From Chrysomallon squamiferum (lineage: Eukaryota; Mollusca; Gastropoda; Neomphalida; Peltospiridae), in assembly GCA_012295275.1 (NCBI GenBank), contig CM022673.1:20791913-20855912 (forward strand): a DNA stretch of 64,000 bases, written 5' to 3'. The translations under genes were made by a program, and so were the position numbers. The notes under the pieces are model-generated. The model did no database searches. It was not told where the DNA came from and saw only the letters and a list, made by a program, of their open reading frames with translations. The first letter of the stretch is position 1; each line of letters begins with the position of its first letter. This document shows, in pieces, positions 13,689 to 40,270 of the stretch.

Positions 13689-15349
13689 ATGGAAGAGGCA
13701 TTACTTTGGTCGGTCAAAAATGGAGAACTAGATGAAGTGAAAAAGATCGTAGGCAATCAGGTAGCAGCTTTTAGTTCATCAAAATAATATTAAAAAGTTT
13801 TTGTCTACTTTTGTTTAGTGGGGTAAACACCGAATCATGAAATCAGAAATGATGAATGATGAAAACAATTCATACTCAATACTCATAGATTAATGTCGTA
13901 ATGAGTAACGTCATTAAGAATAAGAATCATAAATAATAACGAAACTGACAGTTAGTGTTATTTGAAATTATTTTCATTCAGTTTATTTTTATTATTAATT
14001 TTCGCGAGATCTGTAAAATGGATCTATAGATCCAAAATAGTATTAAGTATATTTAATATTAAATACTAAAAAGTATTATTAATATATTATCATTATTCAA
14101 TTTAATTAATCAGTTTGTTGTCGTTCACACTTCAGATTGTCTTGCTCCCTTCCTTAGTTTCGTTTCTCTTGTGACTTGTCACTTATATTAACAGTATTGT
14201 GCGTGATAACTAGTGTTTGTTGTATTAGTTACATTTAAAGTTATTTACAAATATCGTATATATTAATAAAATATATTATAACAAATTTCTGTAAGAGTCT
14301 GGATTTAATTATTATCGTAATATATTTATTATATTATTTTTTCAGCCTGATCTCCTTAACAAAGAATTAGCTAGTGGTCGCCTGGCAATTCATTATGCTG
14401 CAGATTATGGCCAAGCTGATGTTATAGAATACTTACTGTCTAAAGGAGCAAAAGTGAATGTAAGTAAGATAATTCCAGTATTTAAAGTAAAATTGTTTAA
14501 ACTTAACTATACTTTACTGGTTACTTTCTTTTAAGAATGCGTCTTAAAATATACAGTCCAGAATTTTAAGTAATATTCATACTGTAGTAGTATTCACAGT
14601 GATTTTTCGAGATATGACAAGAAACAAAATGTTAATAGTAAAATATTATTCACATGTACATACAGGTTCAAGACTGACAATGGCACTATGTAACATGTTT
14701 TGTGTTTTATGTCCACCTTAATTTTACTGTTATTGTAAATTTATTAATAAGTGTATTTGTTTTATCTTCCTTTTTTTGTCAGATACCAGATAAGCATGGA
14801 ATTACTCCTTTGTTAGCAGCCATATATGAAGGTCACACAAAATGTGTCAAAATACTTTTACAGAAGGTAACAGTTCTGCAGCAACTTATTAGTTTTCAAA
14901 TACCACATGATTTAAATTATTAATGAAATTCAGCAAATGCAGTTGTCAGTAATAATATATTAACAATCAGTTTTTCTCATAATTTGATAATGTGAAAAAT
15001 CATTAGATCAGCTTTGGTAACTTGTTATTTTTCTTTTAATTTTTTATATTCTAGAATTATTTCTCTAATTTAAGAACATTTTTTTCTTCATTCACTAAAA
15101 AAGATATATCATTGTTTAAATTCATTAATTAAAGATGTTTTTTCAGTCAGCTTATTATTAATTCTGTTACAGTAAAGATTCCTGTACTTGAATTTCATTG
15201 CATAGAGTATTCTTGGATGATGAAGAATGGTCGTACAATTTAATTTTTTCTCTCTGTTGCAGGGTGCTGATAAGAATGGCAAAGATCCTTCTGGTCAATC
15301 ATACTACGACTGTGCAGAAGTACAAGAAATAAAAGATCTCTTGAAATAA
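13689..15349 (+). CDS. MTPN: Myotrophin (ankyrin-repeat protein V-1)
   Basis: Four exons, 13689-13760, 14346-14459, 14783-14866 and 15263-15349, join with phase-0 boundaries into 118 residues, the same length as vertebrate myotrophin. The protein starts [18 protein letters not shown] and is made of ankyrin repeats: [19 protein letters not shown] at ~37-55, [19 protein letters not shown] at ~69-87, then [16 protein letters not shown]. Splice sites are GT-AG (gtagca, gtaagt, gtaaca; cag, cag, gcag). In vertebrates myotrophin binds the capping-protein heterodimer and limits its action on actin barbed ends, and has been linked to NF-kB dimer exchange; transfer of that role here is by homology. 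The ATG is the first in an open frame and matches the family N-terminus. It is convergent with RPS16 downstream. Confidence 0.97.
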
Positions 15350-16900
15350 TTTAATACCAGTGATAAATGTTTCAATGTTCTCGTGTGGACATTTTTGATG
15401 GAGTTACTATTACAGTCTCGGATTTGTCCAGCATTTGCTCTTCTGACTGCTTGACACCTTGCTGGTTGTTAACGTAATGACGCAACCACATGTGATAATT
15501 GAAACAGCTAGATCAGATGGTGTAACTTTTAGAAGATGAAAGGAAATTGAATATTATTTATTTATTACTTTAATCTTGATTTTTTTTCTTGTATCTTTTT
15601 TTCTTTTCTTTTTCAAAAGAATTGTACTGTATGTTTCCGCAATATAAAAAGGGCATCATTTAAGCTAATTTTCTTCTCTTTTTTCTTTCCCATAACTTTT
15701 TAAAACTCAAATTTCATTTTCCGAAATTATTTTATTGTAATGTATACAAGTACTTTAATTCAAATCTGTGAATTAACTCATTCTTTTCTTTTTTTAATTT
15801 ATAGTTTATTTACAAATGACAAATCATGGACAATTTGTGCACTGGACGTAAATATATTTGTACATTAACCTGAGTACAGTATTTTAGAAGGTTTTTCTTT
15901 TTTAAAATAAAAGCTCACCTTTTTGTAAAAAGGATGTGAAAAGATGAGCAAAATATTCATTTTTTTGCTTATATTTACCCATACTATATTTTCTTTAATG
16001 CTTACAGAATATTTGAGATATTTATATTTTAAATTTTTATAATAATTAAAAACCCCAAAACAGCTGTGATTAGATTTTGATATCTTTTAATTTCTTAAAC
16101 AGTCTCATCAACTGTGACTAATTTATTTTCATGTTAAAGTTCAAAATAATTAAACAAAATATCTAAGCTTTTATAAGAAGAAAAAGAATATGATAATAGA
16201 AACAGAAGTCTAACTGATATATAAAAAAAAATATTTTACTGAGTTTGTTGAATTTATTTTTATTAATGTAGTATGATTTCAATTGATTCATGACTTCTGC
16301 CTATTCATTCATCAGTATTTAATCTTTAGAGAGTCCTTTACTTTTTTATACATGCACTGTACTTACTGATAAAGATATTTCTAATTTGTATTTCAGGTTG
16401 TGTTGAGATCATAAAAATGACCTTTTCTTGATGATAATTGATATTCAGTTTTTGTATTCTTATGCTTTACTGCTTATTGCTTCAGTTGTGATTTTTCTGT
16501 TAGAATCTGTCTGTCTGTCTCTGTATCTGTCTATCTATCTATACATAGTTGTTTTATTCTTTATATACAAAAATTAATGAGAAAACAAAAAAAGGAAATG
16601 GATAAACAAAGATATTTATTGTTAATAACAGTGTAAACAAGTGTATACTTTGTGAAAAAAAAAAACAGTTTTAAATAAATAGTTTTAAAGTCTCTCATGG
16701 CTACACAGGCAGTCTAAGTTGCCTGACATCATGCTAAAAAAAATACATATTTATTACTGTTACAGTCTCAATTCATTCAGTTTTTCACAAGCCCAGAAAA
16801 TCTGAAAGCAATCAAAAACGAAATGCATTTTTGATGATTTGTTTCAACAAACAACATACAAAAATGAGCTGCATTAAAAGTTTACTTGGTGTATAGTTTT

Positions 16901-16934
<34 letters not shown>

Positions 16935-19900
16935 AGAAACATACAATGTGCCATAAGAGACTAAATCAGAAATGTTTACATTAGAACAGGTATCCATTTT
17001 GAGTTTAAAATATTAATGCTAAATCTGTAGCATTAGTTTTTTTTTTTTTTTTTTTTGTGTGGACACCCTCTCCAACATAACTGTCATTTGGTTTACATAA
17101 TGTGGGAAGCCACTTTTAAAATGTCAACATGCATATTCTCTTTTTTTAAATTTGTTTAGTAGACAGTTGAAATCAATGGTGCCTGAGAGCTGTATAGTAT
17201 GTATGGACATGGAGTAGTGATGGATGTGTTGACAAAAACAACAAAAAACAACAGTTCTACCAGTCATGAATTGTCTGGTATTATTTTATACATTGTTCAT
17301 TAAGTACATTAAATAAAGATGTTATAATTATGTAAATATGATACTGAAAGGTATCATTTTTATTTAGAGCAGACCTCCTTATACGCAATTACCTGAATAT
17401 GATTTACTTTTAGTGCTTTATTTCTTGTTTTGATATATTATTGAATATTATTAAATTCTTGTTACATATCTTTTTGTTTTATAGGCCTTTTTTTTTTTTG
17501 TTATTTAAATAAATTCATTTTCATTTTGATAAAATTATGTGCTAGTATATATATCTTTTAGTATGTCTCTCTTTATCAGCCATTCCTGTTTTGTAATTAA
17601 AAATTGTCATGTTAAAAAAAATTTAACTTATTATTTCTTTTGAACTCTAAAGCTGTATTTTTTATATTTTTTCCTTTATTTAAATGATAACACATGCCTC
17701 ATATATTGAATCATTGATAATCTAGATACATTTTTTTTTAAACCATATATTTTTTTAACTTTTCTTAAAGATGAAAATAAAAATGAAAGTTTTCTTCTCA
17801 TGTCAACTCATGTTGCTTGGTAATAAATAGTATTTTAAATGTATATTCAAGAGCTCTTTTCCTGCATTAGCTAATGTATTCTTCTATTGTTTTAAATGTA
17901 GTTGGATTATTTTGTCCTACATTTCAAACAATAACATCACAGTGAATCACAGGTTAATTTTATATGTTATATTGGCTGTATGTGCTTACTGAATGAATAA
18001 AATTTAGTATTCACTCTAAATGTCTAACAGTAAAAATAATTAAGATCTTAATGTGTAAGTAGATTTAAAGATAAATACAAGTAAATAGAGCACATTTTGG
18101 ATATTGATTTTGAATGTAATTGGAAGATAAAAGTGGTTAGCAAATAAAGATGAATAGGAGAAATAAATTTTACTTTTTAGTTATGTAAAAACTTTGAGAT
18201 TTAGTCTTTTTATACCAGCTTCAGATTTAAATATTTAAAAAAATGTATTAAGACTGCTAGAAAGAAATTTAATTTTGCTTATATAAATAAAAACTGAATT
18301 AAAACAACTCAAGTATAACATTTTATTGTATCCAGTCAAAATAACTGGTATGTAATAAAAAAATTAATTTCAGAGTGATTCTGTATCCTGGGGCCAGAAA
18401 ATATATTTTTGTACTAAATATTTCTGAAACATATTTCCTAATACCAGCCAAACTAATTTTTGTTTTTGTTTTTCTATCAAAGTATCCAAAAAGAAATTTG
18501 TTTAGATGTGCATTTACTGATTTAGAATTTTTATTATAATTATGGACCAGTATATTTTAAATACAGTACAAAATACTTGCCACTGAATTCTCAGCAATAT
18601 CTCAATATTATTTAAGAAAAAATGAATATGCATATTAGAACCTTAAGTATGTCTTCATTGAATCATGTTTTTCATTTATGAGAAAGAAAACACTGGAACT
18701 GATTTTATGTATTTTTGTTTCTGGAAAGTCTGTAGGATTTTGGTTTATGTTGTTATGTCAGTGTAGAAATTATAGGGTCCATTTAGTTAACTAAAGTAAT
18801 GTTTTTATAACATCAAAGCAACAGCTGCTATTTATAAATTAATTGTCCTGTTTGTTCCTTGTAATCATTGTCTGAATATTGTACCATTTCTGACTTTGTA
18901 CTGTAATATTTTGATTAAAATGAGAAAATTAACAAAATGTTAATTAAAAAGTCTTAATGTTCTAGTTGATGGCTGTCTATTTTGACTGATAAATAAGCTA
19001 TAATGCTAGTATAATCATTTTCATTTTAGTTTTTTTTTTGTTATTTTTTTTTTTTCACCAGTCTTTCACAAATGGTTTATTTGTGTGTGTCTGGCAGTGC
19101 TGTGAAGTAGTAAGTTGTTTGTTGCATGGAATGACATTGTATACATTTTTTTACAGCTGATGAAAAATTTCATATATAATAATGCATTTCCTGTTGTAAG
19201 AAAATAGTGGTGCTTGCAGTTTCAGTAAATATGTCAAGACAGAATTTATTATGTTATGCTGTCACACATGACAGTATATTCTGTGACTGAAGTTGTTAAA
19301 ATTCCCATGTCTGTAAAAACAAGATTATTAAAATCTGCTGCTGATTCAAATTAAGTATTTAAATTTTGTTCATATTTTAAAAAAATGTACAATAATGATT
19401 CTAACATCACAGTTCGGACGTACTAAATATAAATTGAGTAAATTTGTTACAAAAATGCATTAAAACTCACTTTGTAGCTTTTTTGCTTCATGTCACTAGC
19501 TAATTTGTTGTGAAATCAGCATTGTTGATTATAGGGGAAAAAGAAATTAAAATAAAATGAGAAATTCTTAATGGTATTGTCGTTTGTCTTATCTACCCAT
19601 TACTTTTCAAAATATTAGGACGTTTTTCACAATAGTAGTTCTTAAAACATAATTGGCCTGAATACATTGTTAATAAATCAGGAGTAATGCAGACTATGTA
19701 TAGTCTTATCCCACAGTTTTAATTTTGGTTTTCTTACGACAAAACAAAGGTAAGAAATCTTACACTTCTGGAATGCTTTTTAATTTGTTGCAGTACTTTG
19801 TTACTTAAACAGTAATTTAAACATTCATTTGTCCAGTGTATTTAATTCCTTTTTAAGAGTAAATGCATAACAAGTGGGTAAAGATGATATCAAATATTTT

Positions 19901-20276
19901 TTCTTATCTAATTATTCCATTAGTTTACTACTGTATAAAATGTCTACATTTTGAACGATTCAAAATCAGATAATCGTTTCTAACACCCTACAATTTAAGC
20001 ACAGGCTAGAGAGTCAATGGTGTAACTATTAAGTGACTTTTCAGGATAAATGCATCTTAAGACTGGTTTGACCCACTCTATCTATCCAAAATTATTTCCT
20101 TTCATATGCAGCGTTTATATTTTTCTCTGGTCTTTCAATGCCGTCATTGATTGTAGAGAACAGCTTAATTTATTTAATGTGTAAGACAATACTCAAGCCA
20201 TTAGTTGTACTAGCCAATGTGGCAATTTGTAATAAAAACAAAAAGACAACTTCAGAAAGTCCAGATAGTATTTTTT
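15350..20276 (+). other. Long AT-rich non-coding stretch, probable MTPN 3' UTR plus intergenic DNA
   Basis: No coding exon was found in nearly 5 kb between the MTPN stop and the RPS16 poly(A) signal. Many AATAAA-like hexamers occur, for example 17312-17317. Vertebrate MTPN mRNAs have very long 3' UTRs, so part of this may be transcribed UTR; its end cannot be placed from sequence. Poly(A)/poly(T) tracts sit at about 16902-16924 and 17038-17056. Confidence 0.5.
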
Positions 20277-20282
20277 TTTATT
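20277..20282 (-). terminator. RPS16 polyadenylation signal AATAAA
   Basis: AATAAA on the minus strand begins 17 nt after the RPS16 stop codon, followed by an A-run. A very short 3' UTR is usual for ribosomal-protein mRNAs. Confidence 0.7.
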
Positions 20283-20298
20283 AATGGTCGTACAAGAT

Positions 20299-27289
<6,991 letters not shown>

Positions 27290-27408
27290 TCTGGAAGTGA
27301 CAAAGGTAAAAAAAATAAATGAATATTAGTATTTACACGTATTACAAATTACAGCTCTAAAATGTATTTAATTAACATAAACCTGGTAAACAAAACCACA
27401 ACACTTAC

Positions 27409-27448
27409 TTGTGTACACGAGACTACCAACCCTTGCAAGAAAAGGAAG
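27409..27448 (-). promoter_or_regulatory. Likely RPS16 5' UTR exon with oligopyrimidine (TOP-like) start
   Basis: On the minus strand a pyrimidine-rich cttccttttcttgc leads to ACACAA|gtaagtgttg, a strong donor at 27408-27407. This is just where a short non-coding first exon is needed to join the acceptor at 27291. Ribosomal-protein mRNAs usually begin with a 5' terminal oligopyrimidine tract that couples translation to TOR signalling. The exact transcription start is inferred. Confidence 0.5.
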
Positions 27449-29040
27449 TGAGAAGGGGTTCTACTTCCGTTCTAGGAAATTTAGTCTCTAAATAAATTAT
27501 TTTAGATTTCAGATATCAAATAGATCGATTAATATTTCAGATACTAAAAAGATCGATTAATAGTTCAGAAATAATAAACAATTTCTTATAAACAAAAATA
27601 ATGTTTATTCATTTATACTGCTTTAAAACGTTTGTAAGGATTGGTTAAAGGTTAATGTTCGATTATTATAAACGTAAAACGGTCGCAGAAGTGGTTGTCT
27701 TAGAAACCGTTAGTCCTTTCCCTCCCAGATTGAAAGTATCGTCTGCATAAGAGGTTTTCAAACATCTTTTTCCCTACATCTAGGAGGAAATATTTCCTTA
27801 ATGCGTACCCATTTTCAAACATGAAAAAAAAAAAAAAAAAAAAGTGAAACTGACATGGACCGATGATTTTTTTTAAAATAAAAATGGCGAAACTCATTGT
27901 TTGCATACATAATAGTACGTGTTTTAGAAGTTGAATGCGTTTTGTTATATCAAAAAAGAGTGAAAATTTTATTTTTAATAAATTGTTTTAGATGGCCTGT
28001 TGATTGGCGGATCGTTAATTTTTTTTTTTTTTTTTTTTTAAATGTATAACTGATTCAAGCGTTATAATGAATGTATCATGGCAATATCAGTTTGCTTTTT
28101 ACATGTAAATACGACCTCTAATGACTAATCAGTCTAATGCATTGAAAAATGGAAACATTTTTCAGAACTTTTTATGATTTACACTGATAAAGTTAAGGAT
28201 GGTTGTTCATATTACCAAACCAAGATGTCACGCGCCTTTTCTAACTACTTTTTCAACTTGATCAAACTTTTCAAACTGGATTATTTTATTTTTTTTGTAC
28301 ATGGGTGCATAATAAACTGAAATTATAATGCGGAATAAGATTAATATATTAACTTTTGTAGTTGTCAGTGTTCCCCTCTCAGAATCCAGCAGAAAAGAAC
28401 ATTTAGGGATTGTTTGTACTCATTAAAACGGCGAAACTTCTTGAGGCTTTTCTTTTCGTGACGTAATTTGTGCCGTTATGAGTTATTGTTCCTGTTGGTC
28501 CAGTTCAGTGAATGCTTAAAAATATAATGCAAAATTAAATATAAGGAAACTGGTTAGGTGGGTTTTTTTGTGTGTGTGTGTGTGGGGGTTGTGTGTTTTT
28601 TTGTTTTTTTTTTTTTTTTTTTTTTTGCATTCACTTTTTAAATTTATTATTGTTTTGAGGTGCGAATAGCATGATTAACATTTTTTAATATTACAATTTT
28701 TAATTCTTTTTTCTTCCTTTCTTTTTAAATTGAAGTAACCAGCATTACTGAATTTTGTTCACGTAAGCTTAGTGACTATGGATCCCCAAAGGATAAGCGT
28801 ACTACTGTACAACAAAATATACAAAGCGAGCATATGACCCACAATCAGCTATTTAACGTATTTTCTTTAAACCTGATTTTATATGAGATGGTATGAGTTA
28901 CTATGATTTGTTATTTATATTTTCCTTTAAGGGTCCTCTACGTGACCAAGTAGGTCCCGAATGTCCCTTACAGTTTTCAGATTAAAGAACCAGTCTAAAT
29001 AAACGCGGTAATTTTAAGCGCCTACTTCAGTGTCATAAGC
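27449..29040. other. Intergenic region between divergent RPS16 and TYMS
   Basis: About 1.6 kb with poly(A) (27824-27843), poly(T) (28019-28039) and GT/T tracts (28560-28626). No exon recognised. The last 100 bp before the TYMS ATG contain aaacgcggta and attttaagcgcc (29001-29022), weakly similar to E2F-type sites; this is suggestive only. Confidence 0.45.
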
Positions 29041-34691
<5,651 letters not shown>

Positions 34692-34748
34692 ATCAGTTGC
34701 GTAAAAAAGTTCCTAAACACATTGTTTACATTCCTGTGATTATTTTAA

Positions 34749-34754
34749 AATAAA
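34749..34754 (+). terminator. TYMS polyadenylation signal AATAAA
   Basis: AATAAA begins 58 nt after the stop codon; the first good signal downstream. Confidence 0.55.
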
Positions 34755-35800
34755 GCAAGATGAAGAAATAAATTTCTAAGAAAACATGAACATTTTTCCT
34801 TTTGAACGTACGAATGTTGTTTGTTTCTTTTCATTTTTCTTTTTTTTTTTCTGTCGGTACAAGACTATAGATATGTCAACTTCGTTTCCCATATTTCAGT
34901 TACTGGTTGCCTATGTCAAATAACGCAATAATTTGTACATAACTAGTTAGTTTAGGAAACATCAAGTGCTATTTGAATTTGTAGTCTTCCCTAGTAAAAT
35001 TAGGCTTAATTTAATATAAAGAATGAAGAAAGGAATTTCCTTGGAAAATAATTATAACATTAATTGTATTTTAACCACAAATTCAGTGTAGCCAGTGATC
35101 TTCAGTTTTTATTTTTATATTTTGTATGTTGTATCATTTTAATAAATAATTTGACTAAAAAAGGGTGTGTTTTTTTGTCTTCTTTGTTGTATGATAATAA
35201 CAGATTGTTTATTTTGGGGTGGGGTACATATTATCAAACAGCAAATAAAATATCACTTGTGTAAATTCCAGACAGATGACATAGAAACATAGATTATGGA
35301 TGGTTTAGCACAGAACAAACTTAAAATAAATAGTGTGTGTGTATATATATATTTCTGTATAAGCAGTGTATAACAAATGGATTTCATGTTTAGAGGATAT
35401 CCTGTTATACTTGTAATCAAAAATCTAAAATCCAGGCAACTTATGGTAGACTGAAGCATTCCAGATAAGAAATTTGCCACGTGTACAATTAAAAATACAT
35501 TTTGTACTATGGAATCTTAATGAAACGATGAATAACCATTTTAAATTCTCATTGAGAAATCAGACATTTGTAAGATTGCTTAATTATAATAAATAGAGGT
35601 TGTGTAAGTTTTCAAAGTATATTAAAAAAAAATCTACCATCAGAATTTATATATCGGGGGGGGGTGCATTTAATTAGGTTAAAGGAATGGTGTGATCATA
35701 TAACTATAGGTAACCATTATACTCAGCTTTTGACAAAATAAATTAGAATCTAGCTGTCTATTTCTATCAATATCTATATATCTGTATCTAATTTTTTAAA

Positions 35801-35832
<32 letters not shown>

Positions 35833-37508
35833 ATAAATTATATGAAAAGAAACAAAATTTCCACAATAAAATAATTTGAAAAATGGCTCCTCCATTATTA
35901 TTATTATTTAGTAGAAGTGGGATAGTAATTATTGTTTTGAATAGTGGTGCTTTTTATTAGAACAGGCATACATAACAAATATTTCTAATTATAACCAGTG
36001 ATTTCTGTATATTCAGATTTATTTATATGTAATATATGTTATATATTAATATCATACTAGATATAAAAACAAAACTACATTAGAAAAGTTAAAATATTTT
36101 ATCATAAACATCAATGGTGCAAAGCGATTGTCTCCGATATTTTCCGAATATAAAAGACGAAAACTTCCGAGTATATACATTCTTCATAGAGGGCGCTTTC
36201 GACTTGTATCCTGAAAGTGTTGATAATTTGTCAGGTAGGATTCTGTTATTTACTATTTGACATAATTTTAATGACAAAACTAGCACATTCTCGGTTATGA
36301 ATTTTAATTCGTTAAAAAGGAAGTAACCTAAGGATCGACGGAAACCGAGGATTAAAAAGAGAATATGTATGCAACAGGCGACATTCTTCATTCGATTTTA
36401 GCGTCTACTGTCGCACTTGCTTTTTCAGAATACTTAATCATTAATTTAATATTGCAAGGCTACTTATCTGCATGTTTTAAGTCTGTCAGCACCAACATTA
36501 AACTTGTTGCTGTATTTAAATATATTAAACTCTTCAGCAACATAAATAAATTATTATAGTCAATTACTTTCAAGATCAAAAGCAGAACGATGTGAAATGA
36601 TTTTTTCTTTATTCCAAGGGAAGTAACTCAGTGTGACACATTTTGACAGCTTGTTTCTGTTTACATAATTTGTTTCAAACATTATTAGGATAGATATGCA
36701 GATTGTTTTCATTTTGCAGTCATAGAAAACTTTTACGGTAAATGCAAAGACTAGTTTAGAACATCCACTGATATTTACTTCTGATCATCACATGAGATGT
36801 AATGGATCCATGGGATTCATTAAATGATTAATCTCAATGGACTTAACCTTGTATCATACTCATAGATACTGAAAATAATGAGAATGCAAAATCAAAGACA
36901 TTTAAGATGAAATAGGACCCTGCATATGCCTTTAATGACAGTTGTGGAAATGATAAAATTTTACAAATAATTGCAGTTCAATAACTTCCTTGTCAGTTTC
37001 ACAAAGATTATTGCTTTTATTTTCCAGTCAGAAGTATTTTTTCACTGTATGTATATAGATGTAACAAATTTTAGCTTTGGTATTCCATAATTAGAAAATG
37101 TTTATGTTTATTTCATGCACAAATAATAAATAAAATATTTGGATTATTTACTATATCTTTACATACTGTTTTGTTATGGTTGTTGTTAATTACAAACTTT
37201 CTAAGTCGACCATTAATAGGTACAAGGCAATAAAACCTTGATATTAAATTTTTTTTAAAAATTAAATGAAATAAAAATGTGCCATTAAAAATAAAAATAA
37301 AAATCATCCCAAAGCTGTTGGTGAAATAAGATTTTCCAAATATTGAAGTTTCTTGATAATGGGTTAAAGAAAACATTAAATAATAAAAAATATTAAAAAA
37401 AAGAAATCTGATACCATTAAAATAAAACTCCCACCTGCTATGGATTTTAAATGTGTATGATATGATCCAGGCATTGTTATTGTTATTTTGTTTATTTTAT
37501 ATTTTCAG
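34755..37508. other. Intergenic region TYMS-tetraspanin
   Basis: AT-rich, with a TA repeat (35808-35832) and a short G-run (35656-35663). A stretch at about 36089-36400 is less AT-rich and has open frames on both strands, but no family was recognised. It may hold the non-coding first exon or promoter of the tetraspanin, since an acceptor (attttcag) at 37507-37508 precedes its start codon. Confidence 0.4.
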
Positions 37509-37551
37509 TTTAAACATAGACTGCATTCAGCCCCTCAGTTAAGACTTCAAG

Positions 37552-40232
37552 ATGGGTTTCTTTGCTGGACTAGCTCGAGTTTTGGTCATTGTGTTCAATT
37601 TTATTTTTTGGGTAAATTTTCATTAATGTTAAAACAGTGTTTTAGGTGAAATTGATAAGTAATAAAACTTAACAGTATTCATATATTTTAATAATCTTCA
37701 TTTCACAAATAAACTTTTAATTTTATCAGTAATGTTTGAAAATTATCTTTTACAAAACAGTTTTTGTAACTTGTACTATTTTATTATTATTTTTATTTGT
37801 TTATATATTTTTTTTTTTTTTTAGCTTTCGGGAGCTGCTATTCTAGGTGTAGGGATTTGGTTCTTGGTAGATCCTAATATGGAATCTTACCTTGGAATTG
37901 TGAAAATCAGCCCAGACCAAAGCTTAACCCAGGCAGCATATATTCTCATAGGCTTCGGAAGTTTCATTTTCTTAGTTGGCTTTTGTGGATGTTGTGGAGC
38001 TATTAGGAACAGCAAATGTCTCCTTGGTTTTGTAAGTTTACATTTATTATTTTTTTATTCAATAAAAAGTTAGTTATTGATTTTCATTTCTCAATATTAT
38101 TTTCTTGTACACTTTATAGATAATGATATTGTTTTCTTAAAAGAAATTTATTTTCTTTTTTAGTACATCTTCTTCCTGATTCTTGTCTTTGCTGGAGAGC
38201 TGGGTACTGGCATTCTTGTAATAATTTACAAGTCTGAGGTTAGTATTTATTTTATATGTAATTTCAGTATTTCTATAGTTATGAGAATATTTTCAATCTT
38301 TTAAGAAATTAAAGAATACTAATTTATTAGTAAATACATGATGTGCATAAATAATAAATAATAAACTCTCTGCCACTTCATCACATTTAACTCTGAAATA
38401 GATGGCCTGAATAAGCCCTCAAAGATTTTTCATGTTTAAAGAAATAAGGCCAATAAATAAAATTCATAATAAATAAATTAACTAATTAAAATAAGATAAT
38501 AATAAAATCTGTGCCACCTAAAAAGACAAGTAAGAATTTAAAACATTAGTGTAAGTAAACAAAAACTTAAGTATACACATTTATAACTTTAATATACTAG
38601 ATAACATACAACAGAGTCTTTTTATTTCATTTCCTGGGACACTGATCTTCATTCACTATTGATTTGTCTTATGCTTATGAAAACCTAAACCTTACTTGCC
38701 TAATATTAATGATTGTAGTTTTAAATAAATTAGCTTTTTGGGTTTTTTTTTTTTAGCTGTATTTTAAACAAAGATGTCTTACTTTATTATTGATTAATTA
38801 TAGTTTTTAATAACTTAAATTAATTTACCTTTCTGAATCCAGATCTATATTTTATTCTATCAAATATTCAGCAAATTATAAAATAACTAGTAATTTGGCT
38901 TTAAAGTGTTTTGTGATATTTTGTGAATATATGATCTATAGAAGTGTTTATTCAAATATTCAGCAAATTAAATAATAACTAGTAATTTGGCTTTAGAGTG
39001 TTTTGTGATATTTTGTGAGTATATGATCTATAGAAGTGTTTATTCAAATATTCAGCAAATTAAATAATAACTAGTAATTTGGCTTTAGAGTGTTTTGTGA
39101 GTGATCTATAGAAGTGTTTATCTGTCAGGTTGAAAGTCGATTACAAGTGGAGCTTGTGAGGAGCATTAAAGAAGATTATGAAACAAATGCTAACACAAGG
39201 AAATCATGGGACACTGCCCAGACAGATGTAATCATGATTTATCATTAATATTTATATATTTATATTTGAATGTATATGGTGTATCCATTTTCTGATAAAT
39301 AAATATAAAAGAGAATTAGTGAAAGATTTTAACTTGACTGTCTTTTTTTGAATTAAAGTAATTAATGCTGTAGTTTGAAAATTAAATACCTTATGTAGCA
39401 TCCCCAGTATATTTAATATTTGTGTTTATATATTTTTCTTTTCAATTTCTAAAGCCCTTTTCTTTTGTTTTGAATAGACAAGAATTGTTTAACAATTCAG
39501 TGATGCATTTACTCAAGTTTTTAATTATTTATTTGTTGTTTAAATTCCATTTTGTATTATTTTCAGCTGAATTGTTGTGGTTACAATGGACCTGATGATT
39601 ACATGAACAGCAGCTGGGCCAATAAAAACACTCCTGTGAGTTTTCATCTGTTTAATTAGTAAATATTTTTAATACATAAATTAGGAAGTGGTTTTTGGTT
39701 TTTAAATAATATAACAAATCATCAACAACCTTAAAAATATATGAATCTGTAATAGTGACATGGTCACCATTGTCTTGTTTAATCTGGGATTTGTTGCAAA
39801 TGTTTTAGTAGAGTCAAAAAACCATTCATCCTGAGAATTATTACACATTTAAAATGAAACTTTGTGGCTGTATACCATGATATTATTAATTTTATTATTA
39901 TTATTATTATTATTTGGCCTTCTAAATAGTAGTTGTATTAACATGAGTTGATTATTTGATTAATGAATGTGTGTGTGTGTTAAGAATGTATGTATATTAT
40001 TTATCTATGTAATATTCATTTTCCACAGAAACAAATACCTAAATCTTGCTGTGAAACAGATAGCACAGATGTATCAGTATACATAGACTTGGCCCTCTGC
40101 CAGACTAAGACTGGCAAGTATCACAACAAAGTATGTTTATATTTATTTAACATTTATATTTATATACTAAATTAATTAGATTTTTGTTTCTTAAATTGTA
40201 ATAGATTTTAATAGTTTGTTTGTTGTTTGTAT

Positions 40233-40270
<38 letters not shown>

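Noticed and set aside
36089-36391. 100-codon minus-strand ORF near the tetraspanin promoter
   Set aside because: No recognisable domain, no splice context; probably chance in a less AT-rich patch.
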